From assembly GCA_965276835.1 (NCBI GenBank), contig OZ255631.1, positions 5,332,001 through 5,396,000 on the forward strand: 64,000 nt of DNA, written 5' to 3'. How positions within the stretch are numbered: the stretch's first letter is position 1; every line of letters begins with the position of its first letter. The notes beneath the pieces were generated by a model. The model did not search any database. It was not told where the DNA came from and saw nothing but the letters and a program-made list of their open reading frames with translations. Positions 25,343-34,483 of this stretch are shown one piece after another. Origin of the DNA: BOG-932 sp965276835. Lineage in GTDB: Bacteria; Pseudomonadota; Alphaproteobacteria; BOG-932; Roseiterribacteraceae. Made by a program: the position numbers and the translations under genes.

Positions 25343-27281
25343 GGCCGGCATCCGCAGTCTGGCCCAGATCATGCTCGGGCCACAGCCAGATGACGATAGA
25401 CCCCACGGTAAGCAGCCCACCCGCCGCCGCCAGCCACCACCAATGCAGCAGAAGCGCGACGAAGAATGCGGCGACCGCCACCGTCAGCATGAACGGCGCG
25501 TAGGAATCCTCAGGCATCTTCAGGATCAGGTCGATATCGCCGTCCATCGGCGTCGTACCGATGGTCTCGCGGCCATGGTCCAGCAAATAACCCTCTGTCA
25601 GCGAGGTGCGCGCCTCGCTTTCCTGCAGCCTGTCCTCCCACAGCGGGTGGCGGCTGGCGACATGGGGGATGACGTCGAAATTATAGGGCGGCGGCGGGGA
25701 CGGCACCGACCATTCGAGTGTCGGCGCATCCCACGGGTTCGGGCCGGCAAGCTTGCCGCTGCGCAAGCTCCGCACGACGTTGACGACGAGCAACAAGACC
25801 CCTAGCGCGAACAGGAACGATCCGACGGTGATGAGCATGTTCAGCGAACCCCAACCCATGCCTGCCGGATAGGTGTAGATGCGGCGCGGCATGCCCCATA
25901 GGCCGGTGAGGTGCATCGGCAGGAAGGCGACGTTGAAGCCGATGAACATGGTCCAGAAATTCCACCGGCCCATCCGCTCGTCCAGCATTCGGCCGGTGAA
26001 TTTGGGGAACCAGAAATAGAGTCCCCCGACCACGGGGAAGACATTGATGCCGATCAGCACGTAATGCAGATGGGCGACGACGAAATAGGTGTCGGTCAAT
26101 TGCCAGTCGACCGGAAGCGATCCGGTCATGAAGCCCGACACGCCCCCGATCACGAACAGCGCGATCATGCTGGAGAAGAACAGGAAGGCGGTGGTGATCA
26201 CCGGCCGCCCGCTCCAGATCGTCGCCAGCCAGGCAAAGACGGCGACGGCGCTGGGTATGGCGATGGCAATCGAGGCGCCGCTGAAAAAGGACAAAGCAAT
26301 GTTGGGCATGCCGGTCGCGAACATGTGATGGACCCACACGCCAAACCCCAGGACCATCGTCGCGACGGTGGACAGCGCAACCGGCGTATAGCCGACCAGC
26401 GGACGGCGGCAGAACACCGGCAACCCATCCGACACCATCCCCATCGCCGGCAGCACGATGGCGTAGACCCAGGGATGTCCGAAGATCCAGAACAGGTGCT
26501 GCCACAGCAGCGGCTGACCGCCCTCGGCGACCTCGAAGAAATGCGTGCCGAACTGCCGGTCCATCCACAGCAGGAAAAAGGCGAGCGACACCGCGGGCAC
26601 GACCAGGATGTTCGCGGCGGAGGCGGTGAGCGTGCCCCAGATCAGGATCGGCAGCCGGTTGATCGACATGCCGGGCGCGCGGGTACGCATCAGTGTGACG
26701 ATGAAATTCGCCGCGCCGACCGAGGTCGAAATCCCCAGGAAGATCATCCCCAGCGCATAGAAATCCATATTCATGCCGGGGTTGTATTGGCGCGAGGCGA
26801 GGGGAACGTAGTTGAACCAGCCGTCGTTCGGCCCGGCGCCGATGGCGAACCCGGCATACATGAAGATGCCGGCGGCGACATAGATCCAATAGGAAAAGGC
26901 GTTGAGGCGCGGGAAGGCCATGTCCCGCGCGCCGAGCAATAACGGCCACAGATAGTTGCTGAATCCCGACAGGATCGGCAGCGCGTACAGGAAGATCATC
27001 GTCATCCCGTGCATCGAGAACAGCTGGTTGTATTGCTCGGGCGTCAGCAGGCTTTGCTCGGGCCTGGCGAGTTGTATGCGCATGATCAGCGCCTCGACCC
27101 CGCCCAGGATCAGGAAGACGAACGCCGTGACGATATAGCGGATGCCGATATCCTTATGATCGACGGTCGACAGAAAGCCCGCCAGTCCCGGGCGGGTTTC
27201 CCAGATCGCCTGAAGGCGGGCGCGTTCGGCCGCGTTCGCCGTGGCGATCTCGGGGCGTCTTTCGATGTCGAGTGTCGTCAT
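25335..27281 (-). CDS. coxA: Cytochrome c oxidase subunit I with C-terminal extension
   Basis: Catalytic haem-copper subunit, 648 residues from the ATG at 27281 (AGGAGG upstream). Haem a ligand region LFSMHGMTMIF, CuB/haem a3 histidines in GFGVWVHHMFATG and YFVVAHLHYVLIG are all present. The usual GHPEVY reads GHPWVY: the Glu of the D-channel end is Trp271, while the cross-linking Tyr273 is retained. After the twelve helices comes an extension of about 110 residues (from NPWDAPTLEW) with two more hydrophobic segments, similar to fused subunit I/IV-type proteins. Gap to coxB is 10 nt. Confidence 0.94.
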   Translation of the reverse strand: MTTLDIERRPEIATANAAERARLQAIWETRPGLAGFLSTVDHKDIGIRYIVTAFVFLILGGVEALIMRIQLARPEQSLLTPEQYNQLFSMHGMTMIFLYALPILSGFSNYLWPLLLGARDMAFPRLNAFSYWIYVAAGIFMYAGFAIGAGPNDGWFNYVPLASRQYNPGMNMDFYALGMIFLGISTSVGAANFIVTLMRTRAPGMSINRLPILIWGTLTASAANILVVPAVSLAFFLLWMDRQFGTHFFEVAEGGQPLLWQHLFWIFGHPWVYAIVLPAMGMVSDGLPVFCRRPLVGYTPVALSTVATMVLGFGVWVHHMFATGMPNIALSFFSGASIAIAIPSAVAVFAWLATIWSGRPVITTAFLFFSSMIALFVIGGVSGFMTGSLPVDWQLTDTYFVVAHLHYVLIGINVFPVVGGLYFWFPKFTGRMLDERMGRWNFWTMFIGFNVAFLPMHLTGLWGMPRRIYTYPAGMGWGSLNMLITVGSFLFALGVLLLVVNVVRSLRSGKLAGPNPWDAPTLEWSVPSPPPPYNFDVIPHVASRHPLWEDRLQESEARTSLTEGYLLDHGRETIGTTPMDGDIDLILKMPEDSYAPFMLTVAVAAFFVALLLHWWWLAAAGGLLTVGSIVIWLWPEHDLGQTADAGHE

Positions 27282-27291
27282 ACGGGCCCTC

Positions 27292-28332
27292 CTATCGCAG
27301 CGTTTCGAGGTAGGCGGTGATGTCCGACACCTCCTGCCCGGACAGGCCGGGCGCGGGCATGTTGGTGCCCGGCTTGATCGCCTGCGGGTTGGCGATCCAG
27401 CCGGCGAGATTGGACGGTGTGTTGTCCAGCGTGCCGGCGGCAATCGTCTTACGCGTCATCAGATGGGTCAGGTCGGGAGCGACCGTGCCGCCGGCGTCGG
27501 TACCGCGCACGGTATGGCAAGCGCCGCAGTGGAATTCCACGCCGACGCGACCGCGCGTTGCCTGCTCGGTGGACGGATCGGATGCGGGGGTCAGTTCCGC
27601 GTCCCACCATGCCTTGAATACATCCGGAGGGTCGGCGACGACGAAAGCGGTCATGTGGGCGTGCTGAGCGCCGCAATATTCGGTGCAGGGGCCGCGATAG
27701 ATGCCCGGCTTGTCGGCCTCCAGCCACATTGTGTTGGTCTGCCCGGGAATCGTATCGGTCTTGCCGGTCAGCGCCGGAATCCAGAAGGAGTGGATGACGT
27801 CGGCGCCGATCAGCTTGATCCGCACCGGTTGGCCGACCGGGATATGGATTTCGTTGGCGGTGGTGATGATGCGCGAGGCGTCGTCGGTCAGATAGCGCGC
27901 TTTCCACCACCATTGCTGGCCGGTGATTTCGATGGTGACGGTCGGCTTGGTCGGTGGGCCATTGATCTCCGCCAGCACCGCGACGGTCCAGACCAGCGAT
28001 CCGAACAGCGCGACGGTGGAGATGCCTGTGCCCCAAACCAGCCAGTTCATGCCGCCGCCGCTGCGCCCGACGGTCGTCGCGGCGATGTCGCCGTTGCGCG
28101 TCCGCTTCGCCATGATGCCCCAGACCAGCAGGGTGCAGACGATCAGAGTCACGATGATTGAAATCGCCAACAGGCCCCATGTCAGCGCGACGACGGGATA
28201 GGCTTTGCTGCCATTGCCATGGAGGTAGGAAAGGGGAGGTTCGGCGCAGGCCGGATCGAAGGGCGCGGCGCTGCAAAGCGCCACCGCCGCTGTGAAGTAG
28301 AAGCTCCGGAAAATGGTTGGTTTCTGCCCCAT
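27292..28332 (-). CDS. coxB: Cytochrome c oxidase subunit II with fused cytochrome c domain (caa3 type)
   Basis: 346 residues from the ATG at 28332. Signal peptide, two transmembrane helices (YPVVALTWGLLAISIIVTLI and a second around GISTVALFGSLVWTVAVL), a CuA cupredoxin domain with CTEYCGAQHAHM (C-x3-C-x3-H-x2-M, about 215-226), and a C-terminal cytochrome c with CGACH near 269 and GTNMPAPG. The fused cytochrome is the mark of caa3 oxidases, which accept electrons directly from small cytochromes. First gene of the operon running to 20848. Confidence 0.95.
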   Translation of the reverse strand: MGQKPTIFRSFYFTAAVALCSAAPFDPACAEPPLSYLHGNGSKAYPVVALTWGLLAISIIVTLIVCTLLVWGIMAKRTRNGDIAATTVGRSGGGMNWLVWGTGISTVALFGSLVWTVAVLAEINGPPTKPTVTIEITGQQWWWKARYLTDDASRIITTANEIHIPVGQPVRIKLIGADVIHSFWIPALTGKTDTIPGQTNTMWLEADKPGIYRGPCTEYCGAQHAHMTAFVVADPPDVFKAWWDAELTPASDPSTEQATRGRVGVEFHCGACHTVRGTDAGGTVAPDLTHLMTRKTIAAGTLDNTPSNLAGWIANPQAIKPGTNMPAPGLSGQEVSDITAYLETLR

Positions 28333-28374
28333 TACTTCATTCCCGGGGGATGAAAAGTCACGATGCTCAGTCAA

Positions 28375-28401
28375 GGAACTACGCAGGTCGGTTGGTGTTC
28401 C
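28375..28401. promoter_or_regulatory. GGAAC-N17-GTTCC, possible bidirectional EcfG-type promoter
   Basis: The sequence reads GGAAC-N17-GTT on both strands because it is itself a dyad. It lies in the gap between coxB (start 28332, minus) and ctaG (start 28453, plus), 40-55 nt from each start. It fits the alphaproteobacterial general-stress promoter pattern in both directions, but a simple operator dyad is equally possible. Confidence 0.35.
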
Positions 28402-28452
28402 AAGGATGTTGAGGAATCGTATAAAATATCGTGGAACGATATAATGAGGTGA

Positions 28453-29220
28453 GTGGAAGCCGTGACAGCCACTGATTTTCTGCCATATTGCGGCAATGCG
28501 CCGGTCCCCGGCGGCCTGCATTGGAACCTCGATCCCGTCCTGATCGTCGTGCTTATCGCCGTTGCCGGCATCTATGCGGCCTGCTATCGGCTACGCAAAA
28601 TCGAAATCGGCAACCGCCGGCTTTTGGCGTGCGGGGCCGGGTTTGCCGTGCTGGTGGCGGCGCTGATCTCGCCGCTCTGCAATCTCAGCATCGCGCTGTT
28701 CACCGCCCGCGCCGGTCAGCATGTGCTGATGCTGCTGATCGCCGCGCCGCTGTTGGTGCTGGGACTGCCGCGCGGCCGCGTCGGTCCGTTCGAAGCTTTC
28801 GCAGGCCCGCTTGCCTTCGCCGTTATGCTTTGGTTTTGGCACCTGCCGGCTTTCTATGACGCTACATTGCAAAACAACGTCGTGTATTGGGCGATGCACC
28901 TGACCTTGTTCGGCGCGGCCATCAGCCTTTGGCGTGTGTTGCTGGACGACAGCGGCGTCAACGTGTTCGCCAGCCTGTTCACCGGCGTGCAGATGTGCGC
29001 GCTGGGTGCCTTGCTCACGCTTTCCCCGCGCCCCTGGTTCTCGGTGCATGCCCTGACGACATGGCAGTGGGGGCTCTCGCAAAGCGCCGACCAGCAGCTT
29101 GGCGGCGTTATCATGTGGGTTGTGGGCGGGGTCCTGCTCAGCGCGTTTACCGTCGCCTTGTTGGCCCGGATGTTCGCCGCCTCCGCACCTGTCGGCATCA
29201 GGTCCTCACCCCTCGGCTGA
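28453..29220 (+). CDS. ctaG: Cytochrome c oxidase assembly protein CtaG (caa3 family)
   Basis: 255 residues, GTG start (a GTG at 28462 is an alternative). Polytopic with about seven hydrophobic segments. The family landmarks are HVLMLLIAAPLLVLGLP, WFWHLPAFYDATLQNN, WAMHLTLFGAAISLW and SADQQLGGVIMWV. Members are needed for CuB insertion into caa3-type oxidases. Divergent from coxB across a 120-nt gap, so its job is tied to that oxidase. Confidence 0.92.
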   Translation: MEAVTATDFLPYCGNAPVPGGLHWNLDPVLIVVLIAVAGIYAACYRLRKIEIGNRRLLACGAGFAVLVAALISPLCNLSIALFTARAGQHVLMLLIAAPLLVLGLPRGRVGPFEAFAGPLAFAVMLWFWHLPAFYDATLQNNVVYWAMHLTLFGAAISLWRVLLDDSGVNVFASLFTGVQMCALGALLTLSPRPWFSVHALTTWQWGLSQSADQQLGGVIMWVVGGVLLSAFTVALLARMFAASAPVGIRSSPLG

Positions 29221-29304
29221 TCGCCGCTTCACGCAGGGAACTTTTTCAGTTGCCCTTCGGGTTTAGCCATCCGTGGACGGATTTCCGACGGACGGAGGGT
29301 CGTT

Positions 29305-30501
29305 TTGGCTTCGGACGAAAAAGATGCCGCGCGATCCGAAGACGATCGCGGCGACGATGAAAAACCGGGCGAAGGCCATAAGGATTCTTCCGGCGAACAG
29401 TCGGACGAAAAAGATGCCGACACGAAAAAGCATAGAGGCAGCAACGACGACGACGACGAGGATAAGCCGAAAAGCAAGCTGCCGCTAATTATCTTGGCGG
29501 CGGTGGTGGTCGTCGCGATCGTCGTCGCGCTGATTTACTGGCTGATGCATCGCGGGTTGGTCAGCACCGACGACGCCTATACCGAGGGGCGGGCCATCGC
29601 CATCGCCGCCAAGGTCAGCGGCTACGTTACCGAACTGAATGTCGACGACAATACGGTGGTGAAAGCGGGCGATCTGCTGATGAAGATCGATCCGCGCGAT
29701 TATATCACCGCCCACGATCAGGCTCAGGCCAATCTGGCGTTGGCGCAGGCGCAGTTGACCAGCGCCGAAGTCGATCTGGAGATCGCCCGGGTTCGTGCGC
29801 CGGCCAATCTGGAACAGGCCCGGGCGCAGTTGGCGCAGGCCGAGGCGAACAAGCAGCAGGCGGAGCAGGATTATCGCCGGCAGCGGGCCGTCGATCAGCG
29901 GGCGACGACCCAGACCAATGTCGACCAGGCGACGGCGCAGATGAAATCCGCGACCGCTGCAGTCATGAACGCCAAAGCCCAGGTCGATGTCGCATCTCTG
30001 GTGCGGCAGAATATCCAGTCGGCCGAGGCGACGGTCAAGCAGCGCCAGGCACAGGTTCAGCAGGGTCGGGCCAATCTGGAGCAGGCGGACATCAATCTGT
30101 CCTATACCGAACTCAGGGCTCCGCAGGACGGACGCATCACCAAACGCAATGTCGAAAAGGGCACTTATCTTCAGCCCGGTCAGCAGATTCTCTACGTCGT
30201 GACACCCGAAATCTGGGTGACGGCAAACTTCAAGGAAAACCAGCTGACCCATATACGGCCGGGGCAGGCGGTGACGATCGACGTGGACTCGTTCCCGGAT
30301 ATGGAATTGCACGGCCGTGTCGACAGTATCCAGGAAGGCAGCGGCGCCCGCTTCTCCGCTTTCCCAGCCGAAAACGCGACCGGCAATTTCGTGAAAATCG
30401 TCCGGCGCGTTCCGGTCAAGATTATCATCGACAGCGGGCTGGGCGACAGGCGCGGCTTGCCGTTGGGGATATCGGTAATACCGACGGTCGATACGCGATG
30501 A
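29305..30501 (+). CDS. emrA: HlyD/EmrA-family membrane fusion protein
   Basis: Periplasmic adaptor of a tripartite efflux pump. 398 residues from a TTG start with GGAGG upstream. The first 58 residues are very acidic and charged (DDDDEDKPKSK) and cytoplasmic, unusual for the family. A single transmembrane helix follows (LPLIILAAVVVVAIVVALIY), then STDDAYTEGRAIAIAAKVSGYV, the lipoyl half-motifs and an Ala/Gln-rich coiled-coil hairpin (about 150-260). Eleven nt before emrB and in one operon with the outer-membrane component. Confidence 0.92.
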   Translation: MASDEKDAARSEDDRGDDEKPGEGHKDSSGEQSDEKDADTKKHRGSNDDDDEDKPKSKLPLIILAAVVVVAIVVALIYWLMHRGLVSTDDAYTEGRAIAIAAKVSGYVTELNVDDNTVVKAGDLLMKIDPRDYITAHDQAQANLALAQAQLTSAEVDLEIARVRAPANLEQARAQLAQAEANKQQAEQDYRRQRAVDQRATTQTNVDQATAQMKSATAAVMNAKAQVDVASLVRQNIQSAEATVKQRQAQVQQGRANLEQADINLSYTELRAPQDGRITKRNVEKGTYLQPGQQILYVVTPEIWVTANFKENQLTHIRPGQAVTIDVDSFPDMELHGRVDSIQEGSGARFSAFPAENATGNFVKIVRRVPVKIIIDSGLGDRRGLPLGISVIPTVDTR

Positions 30502-30511
30502 GCGTCCAGCA

Positions 30512-32083
30512 ATGAGTGACTCGGGCCAACACTGGAAGCCGCGCTCGAATCCCTGGCTGGTCGCGGTTATCGTCACCCTTGGCGCCTTCATGGAGGTGCT
30601 CGACACCACCATCGTCAACGTTTCCCTGCCGCATATCGCCGGCAGCCTGTCCGTCAGCAGCGACGAGGCGACCTGGACCTTGACGACCTATCTCGTCGCC
30701 AACGGGATCGTGCTCACCATTTCCGGGGCGCTCAGCCGACGGCTCGGCCGCAGGCATTATTTCCTGATCTGTATTGGCGGCTTCACGGCGGCCTCGCTCG
30801 CTTGCGGGCTGGCCAGCGAGTTCTGGCAGATATTGCTGTTCCGTGCGGTGCAGGGTTTCTTCGGCGGCGGGCTGCAGCCGACGCAGCAGGCGATCATCCT
30901 GGACCATTTCCCACCGGAGAAACGCCAGCAGGCGTTCTCGATCTCCGCGGTCGCCATCGTCATCGCGCCGATCCTCGGGCCAGTGCTGGGCGGGTATCTG
31001 ACCGACACCTATTCCTGGCACTGGATATTCCTGATCAACGTGCCGGTCGGGGCGCTGACCTTTTTCGGCGTCATGCACTTCGTCGAGGATCCGCCGCATG
31101 TAACCAAGGAGCGGAAGACCGCGCCGCCCTTCGATTATATCGGCGTCGCCTTCGTCACCTTGGCGCTCGGCTGTTTGGAGGTCGGCGTCGACCGGGGCGA
31201 GGATTACGATTGGCTGGGCTCGCCGTTTATCAGGGTCATGCTCGTTCTGTCGGCGTGCGGCTTCCTGTTCGGCTGCACCTATCTCTATTACGCCCGTCAC
31301 CCGATCGTCGATCTGCGCGTCTTTAAGGATCGCAACTTCGCGTTGGGAACTTTGCAGATCGCGTTCATGGGCTTCATCCTCTACGCCAGCGCGGTTCTGA
31401 TTCCGCAATTTGCGCAACAGCAACTGGGCTATACGGCGACATGGGCCGGCCTGGTCCTGGCGCCCGGCGCGGCCATTCTGGTCCTGTTGATCCCGGCGGT
31501 CGGCCGGACATTGAACTATGTGCCGGTCAAATATGTGATCGCGTTCGGCGGAATGGTGCTGTCAGCGGCCCTGCTCTATTCCAGCTATCTCGTGCCGGAC
31601 ATGGACTTCACCCAGCTGATGATCTTGCGCGCGTGCCAGACGTCCGGGCTTGCCTTCCTGTTCGTGCCGATCAGCACCATCGCCTATGCGACGGTTCCGG
31701 AAGAACTGAACGGCGATGCCGCCGCCCTGTTCAGCATGGCCCGTAACGTGGTCGGCGGCATCGGCATTTCCGTGTCGACCGCGCTGGTGACGGATCATTT
31801 GCAGACCCGGCAAAGCCGGCTGATCGACAATCTGACGCCCACCAGTCAGGGCTATGTCGATTTTCTGCAGCAGGTTCAGCGCGCCTTGGTCGATACCGGG
31901 CAGACTGCGGCGCAGGCAGCGCAATCGGCACCCCGCCAAGTGTTCCAGATGCTGAGAGACCAAGCTGCCGTTCTTGCCTATAGCGACGTGTTCGTCATCA
32001 CCGCCGTCATGACGCTGATTATGATCCCGACCGCGCTTCTGATGTCGGGGATCAAGGGCAAAGGCGGCGCGGGGGCGGCATGA
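30512..32083 (+). CDS. emrB: EmrB-type MFS drug efflux transporter (DHA2, 14 helices)
   Basis: 523 residues. N-terminal helix with AFMEVLDTTIVNVSLPHIAG, the motif C-like GPVLGGYLTDTYSWHWIFLINVPVG and the DHA2-family length and spacing are clear. Proton-driven export of hydrophobic drugs through the EmrA adaptor and the outer-membrane factor encoded downstream. Stop codon overlaps the start of the next gene by 4 nt. Substrate is unknown; uncouplers and aromatic compounds are typical. Confidence 0.94.
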   Translation: MSDSGQHWKPRSNPWLVAVIVTLGAFMEVLDTTIVNVSLPHIAGSLSVSSDEATWTLTTYLVANGIVLTISGALSRRLGRRHYFLICIGGFTAASLACGLASEFWQILLFRAVQGFFGGGLQPTQQAIILDHFPPEKRQQAFSISAVAIVIAPILGPVLGGYLTDTYSWHWIFLINVPVGALTFFGVMHFVEDPPHVTKERKTAPPFDYIGVAFVTLALGCLEVGVDRGEDYDWLGSPFIRVMLVLSACGFLFGCTYLYYARHPIVDLRVFKDRNFALGTLQIAFMGFILYASAVLIPQFAQQQLGYTATWAGLVLAPGAAILVLLIPAVGRTLNYVPVKYVIAFGGMVLSAALLYSSYLVPDMDFTQLMILRACQTSGLAFLFVPISTIAYATVPEELNGDAAALFSMARNVVGGIGISVSTALVTDHLQTRQSRLIDNLTPTSQGYVDFLQQVQRALVDTGQTAAQAAQSAPRQVFQMLRDQAAVLAYSDVFVITAVMTLIMIPTALLMSGIKGKGGAGAA

Positions 32084-33681
32084 CGGTGAAGCGCCTCGCG
32101 AACGCGGCACTCTGTGGCCTTCTTCTCGGTTCGACCGCCTGTACGGTCGGCCCCGACTTCGTTCCGCCCAAACCGATCGATACGCCGCACTGGAACGATC
32201 CCTCGGCGAACCGAGGTTCGGTCAGCCCGTCGATGAATCCCGATCCCGAATGGTGGAGCGGTTTCAACGACCCGGTGCTGACAGCGCTGATCGAGAAGGC
32301 GGTCAAGGGCAATCTGGACCTGCAACAGGCCGTCCTGCGCGTCATCGAAGCGCGCCAGGGTGAGGTGTCGGCCCGCGCCGAGGGCCTGCCCACATTGGGC
32401 GGAACGGGCAGTTACATGCGCAGCCAGCTCGGCGCCAAGGGCATCCTGGAATCCAAGGGCGCCTACGACCAGCTGAACAACCTCGCCAACAAGAAGACGG
32501 CCAAGGTGATTGGCGGGTTGTTGGATCAGATCAGCCAGCCGGCGGATATCTATCAGTACGGCTTGTCCGTCTCGTGGGAGCTGGATCTGTTCGGCAAGGT
32601 CCGCCGGTCGGTCGAACAGGCTGGCGCGAAGACGGAAGCCGCCGCGGAGGCAACCGACGACGCGCTGGTGATGCTGGAGGGGCAGGTCGCCCAGGCCTAT
32701 GTCCAGCTGCGCGGCGCGCAGGCGCTGGCCGCCAGCCAGCAGGAAAATGTCCGCGTCGCGCGCGATGTCCTGGACCTGACCCAACGGCGCCAGCAGCATG
32801 GACTGAGCACCGACCTGGATGTCGAGCAGGCGCGCACCCAACTGGACAGCGCCGAACAGCAACTGCCGGCGTTTGAAAAGCAGGTCGCCCAGGCGATGAA
32901 CAGCCTGAGCGTCCTGGTCGGCGAGCCGCCGGGTGCCGTCGACGCGATGGTCGCGACCCCGGCGCCCTTGCCGAAATTGCCGCAGATGGTCGGTATCGGC
33001 GTCCCTTCGACCCTGGCCCGCCGCCGGCCGGATATCCGGGAAGCCGAAGCGCAATTGCATGCGGCGACAGCGAATGTCGGCGTGGCGGTGGCGAGCTTTT
33101 ATCCCGACATCTCGCTGACCGGAAATCTGGGCATCCGTGCGCTGGATGCGAGCTACCTGACCAACTGGGCCAGCCATTTCTATTCCTTCGGTCCCAGCGT
33201 CTCGCTGCCGATCTTCGAGGGCGGGAAATTGACGGCTGGCCTGAAAGTGGCGCGTGCGCAGGCCGCCGAGGCCGCCTTGGCCTATCGCGGTGCAGTGCTC
33301 AACGCGCTCAGGGAGGTCGAGAATGCGCTGGTCGCCTATCGCACCGACAAAGTGGCGCGCGACAAGACCGAGGAGACGGTGAAGTCGGCGGAAACCACAC
33401 TTTATCTCGCCCGCAACCGGTACGATCACGGCCTGTCGGATTTCATCCAGGTGCTGGACGCCGAACGCACGCTTGTCGGCGCCCGCCAGCAACTGGTCCA
33501 GGCCGACATCGGCCTGACCGGGGACATCGTCGCGCTCTATAAGGCGCTGGGCGGGGGCTGGGAGAAGAAGGCCGGGGATATAACGATTCCGCATATCGAC
33601 CCGACCCCGCCGCCATTACCCGCAGCTCTGGACAGCGCGGCATCGGAGCCCTTGCGCCCTGAAGCGCCGAGGACCGATTGA
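32080..33681 (+). CDS. Outer-membrane efflux lipoprotein (NodT/OprM family)
   Basis: 533 residues. Lipobox STAC (Cys at about 21) then TVGPDFVPP, which is the standard start of the family. Two repeated outer-membrane-efflux domains with long helices (LQQAVLRVIEARQGEVSARAEG; RRQQHGLSTDLDVEQARTQL; RRPDIREAEAQLHAATANVGVA) form half of the TolC-type channel. Pro-rich tail. Third gene of the emrAB operon, completing the pump. Confidence 0.93.
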   Translation: MTVKRLANAALCGLLLGSTACTVGPDFVPPKPIDTPHWNDPSANRGSVSPSMNPDPEWWSGFNDPVLTALIEKAVKGNLDLQQAVLRVIEARQGEVSARAEGLPTLGGTGSYMRSQLGAKGILESKGAYDQLNNLANKKTAKVIGGLLDQISQPADIYQYGLSVSWELDLFGKVRRSVEQAGAKTEAAAEATDDALVMLEGQVAQAYVQLRGAQALAASQQENVRVARDVLDLTQRRQQHGLSTDLDVEQARTQLDSAEQQLPAFEKQVAQAMNSLSVLVGEPPGAVDAMVATPAPLPKLPQMVGIGVPSTLARRRPDIREAEAQLHAATANVGVAVASFYPDISLTGNLGIRALDASYLTNWASHFYSFGPSVSLPIFEGGKLTAGLKVARAQAAEAALAYRGAVLNALREVENALVAYRTDKVARDKTEETVKSAETTLYLARNRYDHGLSDFIQVLDAERTLVGARQQLVQADIGLTGDIVALYKALGGGWEKKAGDITIPHIDPTPPPLPAALDSAASEPLRPEAPRTD

Positions 33682-33712
33682 AACGATCCCCGCCTGGCCG
33701 GGTTCATGCGGA

Positions 33713-34483
33713 ATGGAAATGCCTTTCCGCATCATGACTTATAATGTGCATCGCTGCCTCGGCACCGACGGCAAGCTGTCGCCGCAGCGGATCGCCGGGG
33801 TGATTGCCGCGTGCGATCCCGATATCGTCGCCTTGCAGGAACTGGATGTCGGGCGGGTGCGCACCGGTAGCATCGATCAGGCGGCGGCCATCGCGCGGGA
33901 GCTGGGAATGCAGTCGCATTTCCACCCCGCCCTGCGGGTGATGGGGGAAGAATATGGCGACGCGATCCTGACGAAAGCCCATTCGACCTTGGTCAAGGCC
34001 GGGGTTCTGCCCAGCCCCAAAACGCCGCACCGGCGCGAGCCGCGCGGTGCCCTTTGGGTCGTGACCCAGCTTGCCGGCCAACGGCTGGACATCGTCAACA
34101 CCCATCTCGGCCTGACCCGCGCCGAGCGCAGCATGCAGGTGGGGGCGTTGCTGGGCCCCGAATGGCTGGGCGGCCATCCTCAGGATGGCGCGCTAATCCT
34201 GGCGGGTGACTTTAATGTCGGCCGGCGGTCACGCAGCTACCGGCGAATCTCCGACTGTCTTCATCCGGCGCGGGATGCGACGGGCAGGCGGCGCTTGCGC
34301 ACCTTTCCCAGCCGCTTGCCGATGCTGTCGTTGGATCATGTGTTCGTCAGCGATTCGATCGAAATCGTCGATGTCCGTACGGTCCGTACGAAACTGACGC
34401 GGATCGCGTCCGACCATCTGCCGCTATTGGCTGAATTCCGGATTCTTCGCGACGTCGCCGCGCCTCGGGAGCAGGCGGCGTGA
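33713..34483 (+). CDS. Endonuclease/exonuclease/phosphatase-family protein (YbhP-like)
   Basis: 256 residues; the start could be 33719 (MPFRIM). EEP-fold motifs in order: MTYNVH, ALQELDV, VNTHLGLT, LAGDFNVG and ASDHLPLLAEF, so all metal and catalytic residues are present. In E. coli ybhP neighbours clsB and ybhN; the same three gene types sit together here. That context suggests a phosphodiesterase linked to phospholipid metabolism rather than DNA repair. Overlaps the next gene by 4 nt (GTGA). Confidence 0.85.
   Translation: MEMPFRIMTYNVHRCLGTDGKLSPQRIAGVIAACDPDIVALQELDVGRVRTGSIDQAAAIARELGMQSHFHPALRVMGEEYGDAILTKAHSTLVKAGVLPSPKTPHRREPRGALWVVTQLAGQRLDIVNTHLGLTRAERSMQVGALLGPEWLGGHPQDGALILAGDFNVGRRSRSYRRISDCLHPARDATGRRRLRTFPSRLPMLSLDHVFVSDSIEIVDVRTVRTKLTRIASDHLPLLAEFRILRDVAAPREQAA

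Noticed and set aside
29305..29482. Acidic N-terminus of EmrA as a mis-called start
   Set aside because: A GGAGG site precedes the TTG start and no alternative start with a ribosome-binding site lies closer to the membrane helix, so the charged segment is kept.
31978..33594. Long minus-strand open frame opposite the outer-membrane efflux gene
   Set aside because: Lipobox and repeated efflux domains lie on the plus strand; the opposite frame is unsupported.
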